Source: Acanthaster planci (Eukaryota > Echinodermata > Asteroidea > Valvatida > Acanthasteridae). Taken from it: DNA of 64,000 bases. Under the pieces are notes generated by a model. It was not told the DNA's origin and did not search any database. It saw only the letters and a program-made list of their open reading frames with translations. Shown here piece after piece: positions 34,607 through 48,036 of the stretch (positions within the stretch are counted from its first letter, which is position 1; every line of letters begins with the position of its first letter). The translations under genes were made by a program, and so were the position numbers. The DNA is taken from assembly GCF_001949145.1 (NCBI RefSeq), contig NW_019091513.1, positions 300,295 to 364,294 of the forward strand, in the 5' to 3' direction.

Positions 34607-37600
34607 GTAACTTAAACTCATCTCGTTTGAAGTTTAGTTTTGTTCTTCATGTGCATACACAATTGTACACTTAAACTTATGGTCATGATGGCCATGACTT
34701 TGTTCACACATTATTAATGTAAGAATTGTTGGATCTGGTGGCTCCACGCGTATGACATTCAAAGTTAATTTACACTCGAGCCCAAAACATATAAATAAGA
34801 GCTTAACATTGTAAATGCTCTGAATGTGTGTGAAACTCTTTCAAGACGACCTCAGCATTAACAACAATGTGTAATTTCAAAGACACATTTTATTTAAACC
34901 AAGTTAGTTTAGGAGAACAAGCCATGATAAACCCAGCCATTGTCAACGGGTCAGTAATATCTTTCTGCTGTTGAATCAGAGGCTAGTACACGTGGTTAAA
35001 TTGTCACCACTGGTGATAGAAATCGTCAGTCATCAGTGCCCTATGTTTTTTTATTTTGGCCATTTTACGTCAGACTTCTTAACTTTGCTAAATGTTGCAA
35101 TGAAGTGGCTAAACTTGTGGTGTCATTTTCTTAACTTCGATTTTTCAATAGTTCACATACATGTACATATATCCAAGTCATGTCCTCTCCTATTCATTTC
35201 GTTTTAGTAAGTGTTAAGACTTGGTGCACCTATACACGATTCATATTGAATCACGATCGAATAGACGTTCTTTTCATATAGACTCAGAGTAGAATATGAG
35301 CGCACATGCCCTCGCACTAAAAGAACTCTTTGGCACGAATTTGATAGGAAGCTATATAAAGACTTCGCAACCTTGGAAATCCGCTGCCCACGAATGATTT
35401 ATTCGTATCTAACTTCCCGTGAGGATTAACGGTGAAATGGTAGGCTGTTTGGTTGTGGTGAGGCGCGCTGTGTGTAAAGCACGGCATGCTGCGTCTGCAT
35501 GAACTGGGTATTATGCAGACCCGCGGGGTTGATGTTTGACCTCCCCACCTGTCATATGGATGGAAACCAGCTGCCTAGCTAATTAGCCTACTTATTGTAA
35601 CCCAGCAAGAAACCCTTTTGCGCAGACACCACACAATCGCAGTACCACTATACGAACACAATAATGCGATCTGTGTGAAGAATGTTGGCAGAAAGGGGAC
35701 AGTTTTCAATACATTGCAGGCTTTTTTTCAAATTGAATGTTAGTGCAGGTGCATCGAAAGAATTTTACAAGAAAAAGAGGAAAAACTGCAGCCCTATAAT
35801 TGCATCATCATAATAATAATGGGTTATTTAATGTCACAAAGCGTATATTTTCGTAGTTTTTACCGTAAAATAATGCTTCATGAAACGTCTTTATCGAGCA
35901 ACTAGAATGGACAGCAAAGAACCCCATGCATGGATCTTTTAAAAGGGCAATCAATGCATTGCAGTTTTCCACCGCAAGCCTTGATCACGCATCTCAATGT
36001 TCAATTAACATATTTTAGTTTTTTTGTCCGTTTTAAAATGCATTTGATGCCATTTTGTTTCGGGGTTTGCTGATGCGAATGTCCATATTTATGAGCAAAA
36101 TTGTAATGTCGTCTCGGGAGAAAACCCTCAATGTTGTGTTGTAGTTTTGTTTTTGCACAAAACTCTACTGGAATAGGTAATATTTTGCTGTTCCTTTTGT
36201 AATTGATTGTGTAAGTATATTGCCAATGGATAACCCTTTCGCAGAAATGTTTTCAGGGAACAAATTTCGGGTCGACAATTCGAACAAAAAAAAATCTTCA
36301 CAAACTACTGAACCCATAAAACTGATTGATATCACAGCAATAACTCCCGATGTTGTCTAGAAAAGCACACACAATTGTAAATGTTGAAAACAGTACCCCA
36401 CAAAATGCCACAGAGGATAGTCAAATAGTATTTTGCATTGTAAAAGAGTAGCACAGAATGCATCTTTGGAAAAAAACTAGTCTGGACCCTCTTATTTGTC
36501 TACCTAATGGTCAAAGTTGACATCATGGCCGCTGTACCCGATATTTCATATTGCCTTTGAGACAAAGTAGAGAACTTTGAACTCTGAAAGATAAACTTGG
36601 AACAGACAATCAGTAAGTTGGACACATTCACGGCATCATGGTCGCTAGCAAACTACAAGTGGGAGTCGATCAGCACTGTTGCTGATCGAATCACTATGCA
36701 AGTATGCCAACTCCGGGACTAGCCCAATTAACATGTTATGCTGGCAAATTTGCAAAGCAAACAGAGAAGACTCGGTTAGACATTGTGGGTGAGGATGCGG
36801 ATATTGTTGATTAATAAGAAGTCGTGATGACGGTGGGTAGTAATTGAGCTTGGCATCCTGAAGTCGAGATGAGTCACAGGCTATATCCCATAGTGCTAAT
36901 CTTATTCACTCAACACTTCGTGTCGCTGACATTCGAAGTTGATCGTAGCGTGGCGCTGATTTTTTGCATGCTATTCACTGGAGACACTGAGAGAGCGTCC
37001 CCCGTATCAGTGTACCCGCTACTGTACGATTCATTGGCTCCATGCTCCAATTAAGGATGATCCACCTTCTTTCGAGTTTTAGAAGGAGTTCATTTGATGA
37101 CTTCTGGGGGGATCTCTGCGGAGATGACCCACCCGTTAGGCACTTCAGAGGCTCACGGCTATTTGTATTTGATTTCACAAATGATCCCTCCATTCTGTCG
37201 CAAAATACAAATTTTGGGTCCTCTTTCATAAAATGTCTGAGAAGCACATGCCCACAGAGCTTTGATGAAATCATGCTTTACAGACTCTAAAAGTGCTTGG
37301 ACTACAAAACTTTCGATTCCTTTTTTTCAGAGCATGCAAATGTTGATGTGATCGGTGAGGGCGAATGAGTTCATATTAACCTGAAACTCTGATGAAGTAC
37401 ACATAGCCCTAGGCCACAATGACAAAACGTTATTTTCTGCATTGCATTTCATAGAATAGACACCCGAGGATGAGGATTATTGAAGGATTATTTGTCGATG
37501 AATTATGTCAAAGGGACTTTGATACTCTATCCACACAAGCCATTTGGCGTTTGAATTGGAGGATTCTTGTTGGGTCCAATTTCTAATGCAGCCAATTTCT

Positions 37601-40600
37601 AATGCGCCAAAAAGCAACCAGTTTCTCCTTTACATAACCATTAACTCACACTGTCCATTCTCATCAGTCAAGAATTTTTTTACGAGGAGGAGTATTATAT
37701 TCAAAGTGGCCGTAATCTTTTTGATCAAAAATGACTCTCAGCTCAAGAAAGTTAATGTAATCGACCAATTTATAATTCATTAATTTGCTCAACCCAAAAA
37801 GTCGTTATAGCTGCGATTTAGTATCAATTTAGTGTTTTGCTACGATATTAAGCGCGTCAAGACTGTTCAGATATTCATCCATGTTTCTTTAATGTAAACT
37901 TGCGAAGGTCCAGCGTGTGTAAATCCTTTGTCTCTCCTCATTTTTTTTCTCAAGCCAGTGCTGACAACTTTGTATAATTTGTGTGTGTGTTAATTTGTTT
38001 TTTACATGCTGTTCTAATGATATCGATGACAACGCTCACTCTAAAACTGAAGGAACATGAGCGCTCTGCGTCTTTATTTTAGTACGAAGATAGACAGTCA
38101 ACCCCTGACTTGGCACCACGGGCAGCATTTAACATGTTTCTTTGAGACGTCGGGGAATTTCGAAGCAGGAAGACCAGTGTAGCTTGTGGTCTGCACTTGG
38201 ATTGTCGATCAGTGGTCGAGCGTGTTGTCGATTCTTAGTTTTGGCGAGCACAAGTGGGTCTTTCTTCTGTTCTGCATGGATAGTGTTAGGATCACTTGTC
38301 ACCTGGTCTTGTATCATGGAGGAAGGTTGTATGAACACCCCAAACGCCCGAGTATTTTGTTCTTCTGGCATGTACATGTACAGTACTTCATTGAATTTAC
38401 AAGTGCATAGTGTTCCAAACAGAGGCTGGATTTATTATCCTATTGTCCTCTAGTGATTGCCTCTTCGTGCATATGTGTAGTTATATATACATGTGCTACC
38501 ACTCTAGGATAGCATGCATTTTTTGTTTTAATATTTCAAATGTTAAACATGTATCTCAAGTAGAAGAGTCAAAGGTGCCTATATACTTTCGATTCTGAAA
38601 AATTGATAATACTCTAAATATTTACAGATTATCAGTCATCCAAGGTTTTTTTGTTGTTTTGACTGAAAGGCTTCTCTTTCTCTGTGACTTAGATTTCGCC
38701 CAGCTGGGGTTGGTTTGAATCCCATTCTTGGGTTGATGTGATTGTGACCGCGACCGACTGGTGCAAACTATTCCTCTTGCCCTAGAAAAGATGTTAAGAA
38801 GGATGACACCTTTGAAGTGGATTTTTATGAGATACAGAAATCAAACTTGAAAATATATGCCTTGAAAATAAACTTTGAAAAAAATGTATTTCATGAAAAC
38901 GAACGTAATCAAAAGTATATCTTGTACAAAGTGATTTGCTTCAAAAAACAGAAAAAAAAAAATTCTAAAAGTAGATTCCATTAGAACAAACTGGACAATA
39001 CGAATCTCGTGCAAACGAACTTTGGAAAAAAAGAGTAAAATGTAGTTGAAAAATATTCATGAAAACGAACTTCCGAAAAACTACACTCCACGTTTTAAAA
39101 TACTTGATGGCACCGCAGGGCATCGATGGCGTAACACACAGTACTGGTAATGCGTATGGAAAATGTCCATTGCATGATTCCTTTAAAGAAGACCCGCTGT
39201 TTCGTCTTCATGCAAAGCCGTCTGGCATTTTGTACGAAGAGCGACACTGCATGCCGTGCATTTTTTTGGTAGGCCCAAAGAAATATGGCGGTGTACTCGC
39301 CCAGTACATCAGTCTGAATATTTTCTGTCACGTGATCTGCAATTCATCATGAAATCAGGGTTGCGTTCAGTAATGAAAAACTTAACTTTGCGTACGTATG
39401 CACACCACAATAAAGGTATATGTACAGGGTATGACAATACCGGCGTATATATTGTTCTTCTGAACGTGCCCCTGATGATAAAATTTATTCGGGTTTTGTG
39501 CGAAAGTGAATGATTTAAATCGTCATGGTTATAATTATTAACCAAAAGGTCAAAGGACTACAGTGAACCAACACAAGATGTATCTCTGCAAAACGTTTGA
39601 CCGCACATTCTATTTTCAGACATGAAAAAGGCCGCAGAAGTCACGGTTGATGTGAGAGCTTTTGATAAATTTCATAGCAAACGGCAAATTAGCAGCTAAA
39701 ATTTTACCGACTGTAAACTTGTCTACCACTGACGTTTACTTACTAAATTTGTGACGCAAAATTTTCCGTATGGCAGGTCAGTGAAACTGTACCTGTTACG
39801 AAATCATTAATGTTATGGAATACCTTATAAACCTAATCTTTGAACAAGTCTTTAATTTAAAAACTAGGCGTTGTGACGGTGGTAATGTCTTGCATATGCT
39901 GACAGATGATTAGGGTTTATGCACACTATTATTATCTCACTCATTTGGAAAGAAAACAGGCCAATTTAACGGGTCCCATGTACGTTTAAAAAGTGCACGC
40001 ATGTGCTATTTTTCTTTCACATCTTTCATTGCAGTCATCAGTCATGCCAGCACTCCAGCTCAGATCCTGACCCACGCTCCAACATAAATAGTTGTTTCGG
40101 CCTTTCTCATTCCGCATCCAAATGTAAACACAGCACAGTTGGCCTTCTTGTGGGCGTTTCCGGGTGGCCTGCTGAGTTGCTGAAAATATAACTCGGCACG
40201 TATTGCACCTGGGCAGTCTGCTTTTCCCTCCCTGCAGCCTTTTTCGCGACCTAGGGTTCTATACTGGTTTCTGATGGAGGATTCCTGGTGCTTTCCAAGG
40301 AGGAGTTGGGTTATGAATATGTAACAGCACATTCACTGGTTCGGGTTACAGTATGAAGCTTTCATTGCATTCAACTGAATGTCAACATTACGTGAATTCC
40401 GAAGACATAACAATAAATATTACTTGACTAAAATTTATCAGTTATCTTTATCAATCTTAAACAAATACTTTTATATTCCTTCATGTGTCAATTTAAGGCT
40501 GTTAAACGCACATGAATCAAATACATGTAGTAGAAACTGGGATGGATATTGCACGAAGACTTTTTATACTTGATTAATGTGGTGATAGTTATTCGGAAAA

Positions 40601-43600
40601 AAAACATTATGAAAAATTATAAAAAGATAAATATCTTTCAATTTTGTACACACCTGGTAGAGCTTATGTGGAATTCTAATTTAAAAGATTGTTGTTATCC
40701 CCAAACAGTTAAATGCAAGGCCTGCTCAAAAAAAGAAAACTTTGGTTTATTTTCAAAAATTCTTGATTTAGAACATAATTTTGCTCTGCTCGTAGCAAAG
40801 AAAATACAGACACAAATTTCCCCCGTGATTTACATACACGAAGGATGTGTGAAAAAGCGTGAAACTGTACCTGAATTAGAATCTGTGCTTTAGAGAAGTT
40901 GACCAAATCAGTGTTCAACGGGAATCGTTCAGTTCTAAAGGATAATTCTCATGAAAATGTGCTTACGACGAAGACTCCTCTTAAAAAGTTGGTCGGACGC
41001 CAGGTTGTTTGCCAAGTGTGAGAAATTAGTCAAAGAAATCAGTCCCGGGTTGACAGAGATGTACATGTAGATGTTTACTTTACTAACATCTTGTAAATGT
41101 TCATTTCAGTGTATTTAAATAACTTTGTCAGGGTAGTGGATAAGGTTTCCCAGCTGCGTACTAGTACCAGGACTTCCAGGTTCAGAAACAGCCCCATCCC
41201 ATATTTTACTAAATGGATAATGTTGATCCGCCATTAATGCACTGTTCATATGGCTGATAATATACAGGTCATGGGTGTGTTGTTTTTTAGTGGTATTTTG
41301 TGAAGTACATGTATTCAGATCTGAGGATTTTTATGGAAATTTGTGTGCTTTTTAGGAATTTGGAATACACTTGTACATGTATTTGGAAATGAAACATTTG
41401 AACATTATTATTGTGACATTAGAAAAAGATGATTGACTGATTTAGGACCCAGTTTAATAAAAAAAAAGGTTCACTAAGTAATATTTTGATAGAATTATCT
41501 TTGCTGACCTCGTTCTATCATTATGACAAATCACGTTACTTTTCACAATTTTGGTACCGTCATGGATGGATAGTGACTTGCCCGGTCGATGTTCTTAGGC
41601 TCAAAGGACATCTAAACAGAAAAACCTGCCCGTCCTTGTTAATTTGTTTCGCTGGTATGTGTTTACTTTGGCTGATCGTGTTTTTTAAACCAGAAATAGG
41701 AACGTGAATTATGTTATGTCCCGTGGCATGTTTATGCTCGTATACGATGCAACGCTACAGGCAGACCCATAGACCCTACCCATATATAACTTATTTCAAC
41801 ACCTAGGCTAGGCCTGCATGTCAACTTCAGAGGTTTACCACATCCGTGAATTTTCACTTCTGGAGCTCCCCTTTTGTAATCCATTTTCCAGAAGTTAATA
41901 CATCACTGTCTGGTAACCGGATGGAGGAGGCCCCTGCGCTAGATGTACTGTACATGTATACAACTTTCTTTTGCGTGTTGGATCACACATGGATGGACAA
42001 AGTGGGATGGGGTGAGGGCGTTATGTGATCCAGGCCCCTATGTTCGACTTCACGGGTGCTGACATATTTATTACGTTTTTCCTGGCCCTAAGATCACAAG
42101 GTGCTATTTTGTTGAAAAACCCTGACAGTTGGCACAGCGACAACGAAATTGCTTTTGGCACGAGTTCCGCTTGTACTCCTGTCGAATACCCCCCCCAGTC
42201 ACGAGGCTAGTTTTGCCTCCTTGGTATACAGCCGTGATCGGCCTCACAAGGTTTGGCATACTCTCCCATCAGCCTCATTCCATTACCATGGTTTCAAACA
42301 ATGCCTTGAAAAACACCTTACAGACGTCTCGATATCTGGTTTCCTGATGCATGAGCTCAGGTGATAACCTGTAATAAATTTGCCTGTTAAGAAAATTGAA
42401 ACATTTATGTTCAGAGTACAACTGACCGAAATACATTGCAAATGAGAGATGGATATTTGAAAATACGTTTCAAACTACTATTTCGTTCATCATGAAGTTA
42501 AAGACTTGCTCACTGTGTGGAGGTCGAAGATGTTATGAGCAGGACATTTTACATGTATTATCACCGCAGTGAAATACCAAATCCTGTTCATAACTGGAAA
42601 ACTTAAGATTCCAAGTCTTTCTTTTTCTGAGTTTTCTATTCCTGATAATACAAGGTATATAGGCCTACCGTAGCTGTTATAACGAGGCAAGTTATCAAGT
42701 CCCATAAGGACCTCGTTAGAACAGTGTTATGCCAGTTCATCGGTGGCTCAGAGAAAAATCAACGGCAGAAATCTGTGTGGTTATTTTCCTGGTAACAAAT
42801 CACTTCGTCACTCGTCACCATCTGTTACCGTGAACGAAAATAGAATTGTCTGACTAGATCACCAAGGTTTGCGAGGAAAATATCCCGTAACACATTTATG
42901 CGAGTTCAGATCAGCATAGAATCCCTTCTCTGCACATAACGAAATTCCGTATTTCTTTGTGCTTTATTTTTAGTTCATTACAAAGAGAGAGCGCTTGCCA
43001 AGCACGGCCCACATCGATATCACTTTGATCTGACCCGTATACCAGATGAGGAGACGGTAACTGCAGCTGAGCTACGAGTTTTCCGCTATAACACAAATCA
43101 TGCACCTGGAAACGGCACCTATAGGATAAACATCTATCAAGTCATACCCCAAGACCAAGAGAGTGGAAGGTGAAGAAATATTTAATTATGTTTTCAGTTG
43201 TCAAATAAACCATACATGAGAGAAATTGACTTGTTGCTTGTATGACAGTAATAAGGATTAACTAAGAAATTGAAGAAGCAAAGAAGAGAGGCAGAACTTG
43301 ATATCTGAAGCAGAGCTCCTCCGTTGAAACATTTGTGACAACTTTTATGCGCAACTTGACAACACACGCTTTAAAATGTGATTATTGTATCCTGTGGTTA
43401 AACGAAATACTTTCATGAAATATCTCGGCGAAAGAAATTGATGATTTTTCCCTAATCCTAAAAAGAGATGGGGAGGGGAACCTTTCTCCTCTGTGATCGT
43501 CGCACCGAGCATTCAGGAATTTTTCAGGAACATTTTCCAGTCATTTTTACACCAATTGTGTGAAATTCAGACATACTATTCTCGGAGCCCGTGAACTTCA

Positions 43601-46600
43601 CGTGACTGTGACCGTAACAGAAAAACCACATGTTTGATTTAGGTATAATTCACGTTTGTACTACTAGTGTAAAGCTTACATGCTGCATGCCGAGTTACAA
43701 AAAGATCGAGCTGGGACAGCCGAAAAGGGCTGGGACAGCCGAATTCTTAGGTGGGGGCGGAGTCCGCCCCGGCTTTGAGATGGTTCGAAAAAGCCGAGCT
43801 AAGTTTAGGGTTAATTTACTCTGTACAGTTTCTTTCTATGTGGCTAATGATTCCATTTGTCGCTAGAAGTTTTTTAATGTTATACTGTCCATAGCACGCC
43901 CCCACTGTTATCAAACCAGAAACTAATAAAGTTTTACTCTGCCATCTGACCAACATACATTCATTATCTTACAATTTATTTATTCGGGAATACGAATGTG
44001 GGACAGTGTACAAGTACGTTCAAAATGGCATCAGACACTCCAAGTGTATTCTAGAAAGTAGTTAGGCCTATGTAGTTATGTGCATAAGTACCTCAGTGAA
44101 GATTAATGTTTTAAACACTGTATTTAGATATCTGCTGATAATCACGAAGAACAATTAATCCCCAGATTCCCCCGTTTTATGCCATTTCATTGATGGGCAT
44201 CTGAAATCTTGCTGTACACAATGTGAATAATGTGCTTTTCGAAGTTGAGTGGTCCATCCTGCCACTTAACACCAATCAACTACGGATGATGTACACTGCA
44301 ACCGTTGCCAACATTGCCAGAAACTTAAAGGGTAGCTGCATTTAATTTGTTTCAGGCAAACCTTCAAATGCACCTTTGTGCCTCAGCTAACCTTTTTTTA
44401 AAACCTTTGTTTACTATCTTTTTCGTTTCTATGCTAATGAGTATTTCCATCTTCATGAGCAAAACTGTGGCATCTCAGGAAGAAAGCTTCAATGACACAT
44501 TGGTTTGTACACAGAAAACAGTCCTGCGTTTGTGTAGATCGCGCTGGACTCAGTTTTCTTTGCCGATTCGTTGCTGTTGATGTGCAAAGCAATAAGAAAG
44601 CATCAATCCCTCTCGGAGAAATGTTTCCAGTAGGTAAATCCTGCGTTCACAATTTGAACAAAAACACCTATGCACTAAAACATGTCTTCCCTAGATGCCT
44701 TCACAGCTATAGTGGTCTTAGTTGTCCGGGAAAGCATAGTAATGGATAATTTTAATTGTTTAAAAAAGTGTACCTTTCAGTTCGTTCAACTAACAGGAAT
44801 GTAAAAAAAGTTTTCATATATTGAAGAAGCATGCAAAGTTGAAGAGTGTGTCTATAAAGAAAACTTGATTGCAGCTACTCTTTAACAACCGCAGTTTTTC
44901 TCCATTTATTGCCGTAAATCGGAAAAATGCTACTCACTTTTGTATGTCAGATCTCGATCCATGGCATATCTGGATGGGCAAGTGGTCGGACGAAGCGATC
45001 ATGGCTGGCTAGTCTTCGATGTAACCATGGCAAGCTCGACATGGAGAACTTTCCCTCGAGCTAACATGGGATTACATGTGACCGCGGAGACATTAGATGG
45101 TACGTGAATTCAAATTCCATCCGCACTTGGTACATGTAGAATAATAGCCGCTGTGTCTTGCATGTGGGAAAAATCCCAAGAACAAAGCGATTTCAACAAT
45201 GGAAAAGAGAGAACGTGTATTAAAGGTGAGAAAAATGCTTGATACAGTATATTTACGTGTATAAGAACAGACAACGTTGCAATGGGAGCGGCGATGTTCA
45301 CAGAGAGCGGCTGGATTTGGAACAACTATCAGTTGGCATTCATGAATTTAAATATTGCATTTGATAGCCTGTACACCAATAATGTTGACACAGACTACTC
45401 GGTCCTATATGTCTTGTTTGACCGAGCCGAAATGATCTCTTCTGTGAATCATTAATAACATCTGTGCGCCTAAAGACTAAGTTTTGTTCATGATTTAGCC
45501 AAATGTAACTTCAGATCTACATGTCACTGAGGCTTTTTGGTTTGCAAAGGTGACGGTAATGATACATTCACCCATCGCACAGCTGCATATGTATTTGATA
45601 TTCAAAATAAAGGTATTGCATAAATTTATAATATCCAAACAGTTGCAACATTGAACAAGGTGTACAGTACATATTCTTAACTTCTGTCTTACACGAAATG
45701 GACGAACTGCAAATTAATGCTGTCCTTTGTTTTAAAGCAGGAAACCCGGAAAAGTGGATCGTCTAAATAAGGTGTCATTGCGTAAAACAGAAAAACCGAT
45801 TGACTTAATACATATAAGATTTGAAGCAGATTTCAGGGAATAAGTGTCTCAAAATGTAACCCAGATCAATCTTTACAAGTGGCGTTTCATACAAGCATCA
45901 GGGAAGACTAAAAAGGACTAAAGATTACAGATGTATTCGTTGAAAGGTTCTTCACATTTTGGTTGTTGGGGGAATTATGTTCTTGTGTAAGGTAAGTCAG
46001 TTTTCGTCAAATTAAACTGTGCGTCAAAATGTCGCTTACCAGCATTTTTTAAAAAAAGGGGACGCGAGAGATATTCCGCAAAGCAGTGCCCACCAAAATG
46101 TGTTTTATGTACATCGTGTGCATTCTGTAAATGCCGAACCCAGGAGAGTCGGTGGATCCCTCTGCAATCGGTCTCGTAGGAGTAGACAGTGAACAAGGCA
46201 AGGAGCCGTTCATGGTGGCGTTCTTCCAAGGCTTCAACCAGCCTCAGCCGGCAAGGGTAAGAAACCGGAGAAGCACACCACGGAAAAGCGCCAGGAGGAG
46301 GCAGCGACCGGAGACCATCAACACCAATACCAACTCACTCAACGACCTGGGATCACCGTCCAGAAACCGTGAGTTGTACTCGCTGCTGTTTGTTACCAAC
46401 ATAGTGCAGGGGTCATACAGGTATCCTACCCCGAGGGTGTGGTTTTGAGACTATTATTCGAACAAATCAACATTTAGAAGAAACGAGGATTGGTTGTCAA
46501 GCTGACACTTATGCTCTAGAACACAGCGGGGTGACGCAAAAAAAGTATCAAATCCTGACGATATATTCAATGTAATTGACGTCCAAAATACCTAAGACTG

Positions 46601-47671
46601 GTACTGCAGTGGCATGTGCACAGGGAAGCACCACTGATCTTTTCTTGCAACGCTTACTTATTTGAAAAGTTGCAAGAACAAGTACTGGACTTTTTTCAAA
46701 TCATTATCGTCGATGTTTTTACATTTTAGGTAAAGATTTGCTGATCGTATTTGGAGAGGGGGTCAGCATTCTAAATTTGATAAGGCTTCATCGGCTTATT
46801 TACTGAAACTTTGAAATTGATGACATACAGGTTGTCTCAGTCCATGACTCGTCCTTGGCTTCCATGAATGATCAACCAGATATAGTCAAATGCTTGTCAT
46901 ATATCCATTGCAGCTAACTCGGCCTCAGTTCGGCAGCGAGAGTGCCAGAAGAGGGCACTGCAGGTCAACTTCAGGGATCTCGAGTGGCAGGTAAGACGGA
47001 AAGGCGTTTACCTTAGTGTGGCAGCCTGTCTGCCATTTTCACCTTTACAGAGTGCAGTGGCATGTGGGATGCAGACTTGGCCGTGGTGAATGAGAACATG
47101 CGAGAACACGTCGGCGACTATTGATGTGTCAGGAATGTATTAGTTCCACATGCACTTCCTGGGGCTAACAACAATAATTCCAGGACTGTTAATGCCTTTA
47201 ACCATTTGTGTAGTTGTAATAACTTGCTTGTTTATATAAGCAGCGACACTGATATATGGCGCACATTCCTGATCTTCATTGACTGGTATGGATAAGAATG
47301 TTTGCTTTCATGTTTTACCGACAATTCGTATTGCAAACATTAGCCTATGTTGTAATTCCCACTGTTTATATTCAGTGAATCTATATGTGACAATGTTCTG
47401 TCTCTAACAGGACTGGATCATAGCACCCCATGGCTATGCGGCTTTCTACTGTGAAGGTGAATGCGCTTTTCCCCTCAACGACTACCTAAATGCCACCAAC
47501 CACGCCATCGTGCAAACACTGGTCAATCTGATGAGCCCAGAGGCCGTACCCCAGGCCTGCTGTGCACCCACCAAGCTCAGCGCCATATCGGTCTTGTTCT
47601 TTGACGATAGCTCCAATGTCATCTTGAAGAAGTATCGTAACATGGTGGTTCGTGCGTGCGGCTGCCATTGA
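34186..47671 (+). CDS. BMP5-8: Bone morphogenetic protein 5/6/7/8-type ligand, complete
   Basis: Secreted TGF-beta superfamily ligand that signals through BMP type I/II receptors and Smad1/5. Exons 34186-34606, 42974-43169, 44951-45099, 46144-46368, 46914-46990 and 47411-47671 join in frame to 442 residues. An in-frame TAA 12 bases upstream fixes the start. Residues 1-20 form a signal peptide ([20 protein letters not shown]). The propeptide shows [27 protein letters not shown] and [10 protein letters not shown], as in BMP5-8 prodomains. The basic stretch at about 292-310 contains furin-type sites RNRR (295-298) and RRQR (307-310). The mature part from 311 carries all seven cysteines in a 102-residue cystine-knot domain that begins at C341 and ends [26 protein letters not shown] and [18 protein letters not shown] are BMP5-8 signatures. 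N-glycosylation sequons include NYT, NGT and NAT. Confidence 0.96.
34607..42973 (+). other. BMP intron 1 (8.4 kb)
   Basis: No exon recognised. It contains a dispersed repeat copy (36000-36480) and degenerate GAAAACGAAC-type A-rich repeats (38840-39090). Two repeat-poor stretches (35400-35620, with CAGCTG, CACCTG and CATATG E-boxes, and 36600-37060) could be intronic enhancers. The remainder is AT-rich without notable structure. Confidence 0.6.
36000..36480 (+). repeat. Dispersed old repeat, copy C
   Basis: Shares collinear short blocks with 26880-27110 (ATCACAGCAATA, TGTCTAGAAAAGCAC, CAGAATGCAT, CTGGACCCTC) and with 44330-44860 (ATGAGCAAAA, GAAATGTTT, CAATTCGAACAAAAA). It lies in BMP intron 1. 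Confidence 0.5.
42974..43169 (+). CDS. BMP5-8: BMP exon 2 (propeptide)
   Basis: After TTTATTTTTAG the exon encodes [19 protein letters not shown], then [15 protein letters not shown] and YRINIYQV, matching the TGF-beta propeptide core (FDLsxIPxxExVTAAExRxY). Donor is AAG/GTGAAG; phase 1 in, 2 out. Confidence 0.95.
44330..44860 (+). repeat. Dispersed old repeat, copy D
   Basis: Located in BMP intron 2. It links the two halves seen separately at 25110-25330 (TTAAAGGGTAGCTGCA, TTTCTATGCTAATGAGTATT) and 26880-27110 (TTCACAATTTGAACAAAAAC). Total repeat length is therefore at least about 500 bases. Confidence 0.5.
44951..45099 (+). CDS. BMP5-8: BMP exon 3 (propeptide)
   Basis: Encodes [18 protein letters not shown] and [11 protein letters not shown], aligned to the GWLVFDIT...LSVETLDG block of BMP7-class prodomains. 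Acceptor is TATGTCAG and donor GTACGT. Confidence 0.95.
46144..46368 (+). CDS. BMP5-8: BMP exon 4 (end of propeptide, furin region, start of mature peptide)
   Basis: Encodes [17 protein letters not shown], then a very basic segment with RNRR and RRRQR, then [15 protein letters not shown]. Acceptor AACCCAG has only a weak pyrimidine tract, but phase and family alignment (ETLDG followed by the PFMVAFF block) support it. Donor is GTGAGT. Confidence 0.92.
46914..46990 (+). CDS. BMP5-8: BMP exon 5 (first cysteine of the knot)
   Basis: A 77-base exon encoding [18 protein letters not shown]. It is too short for an open-frame list but contains the first of the seven cysteines. Acceptor CATTGCAG, donor GTAAGA, phase 0 out. 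Confidence 0.95.
47411..47671 (+). CDS. BMP5-8: BMP exon 6 (cystine-knot domain, stop)
   Basis: Encodes [18 protein letters not shown] through [16 protein letters not shown] and TGA at 47669-47671. It contains six of the seven knot cysteines, including the vicinal CC pair and terminal CGC. Confidence 0.97.
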   Translation, partial: DWIIAPHGYAAFYCEGECAFPLNDYLNATNHAIVQTLVNLMSPEAVPQACCAPTKLSAISVLFFDDSSNVILKKYRNMVVRACGCH

Positions 47672-48030
47672 ATCGGCCGGCCGCGTGCACTACTTTATTC
47701 AAAGGATGACACCGACAAGTGACATGTTTTAGTGTTGTGAGGAGAAGGCTTAGTATATCAGTCAATGCCATCCTTTATTTTGATACTAGGAACACTTTAA
47801 TTTGACAGACATGTCACATAGTCGGAGGTACAAGTTTGTAAAAAATGACCAGTATGACCAAAACTAATCGGATCAGCTGATCTGATTGCCATGGTTACGG
47901 AAACCAATACGACTTGGCTGTGCCATTCTTTTGCGCGTTCAAGTTCCTTAGTCTAACCCCTTCTCTGCTAACCTACAATACAGAATGCCTAATTGCATTT
48001 TGTCCCCAAAGACTGTGATATGGTTGTGCC

Positions 48031-48036
48031 AATAAA
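48031..48036 (+). terminator. Polyadenylation signal of the BMP gene
   Basis: AATAAA lies 360 bases after the BMP stop codon, the first canonical signal downstream, implying a 3' UTR of roughly 0.38 kb. Confidence 0.6.

Noticed and set aside
34186-47671. Assignment of the BMP gene to univin/Vg1, ADMP or BMP2/4
   Set aside because: The mature domain and prodomain blocks ([47 protein letters not shown]) are those of the BMP5/6/7/8 group.
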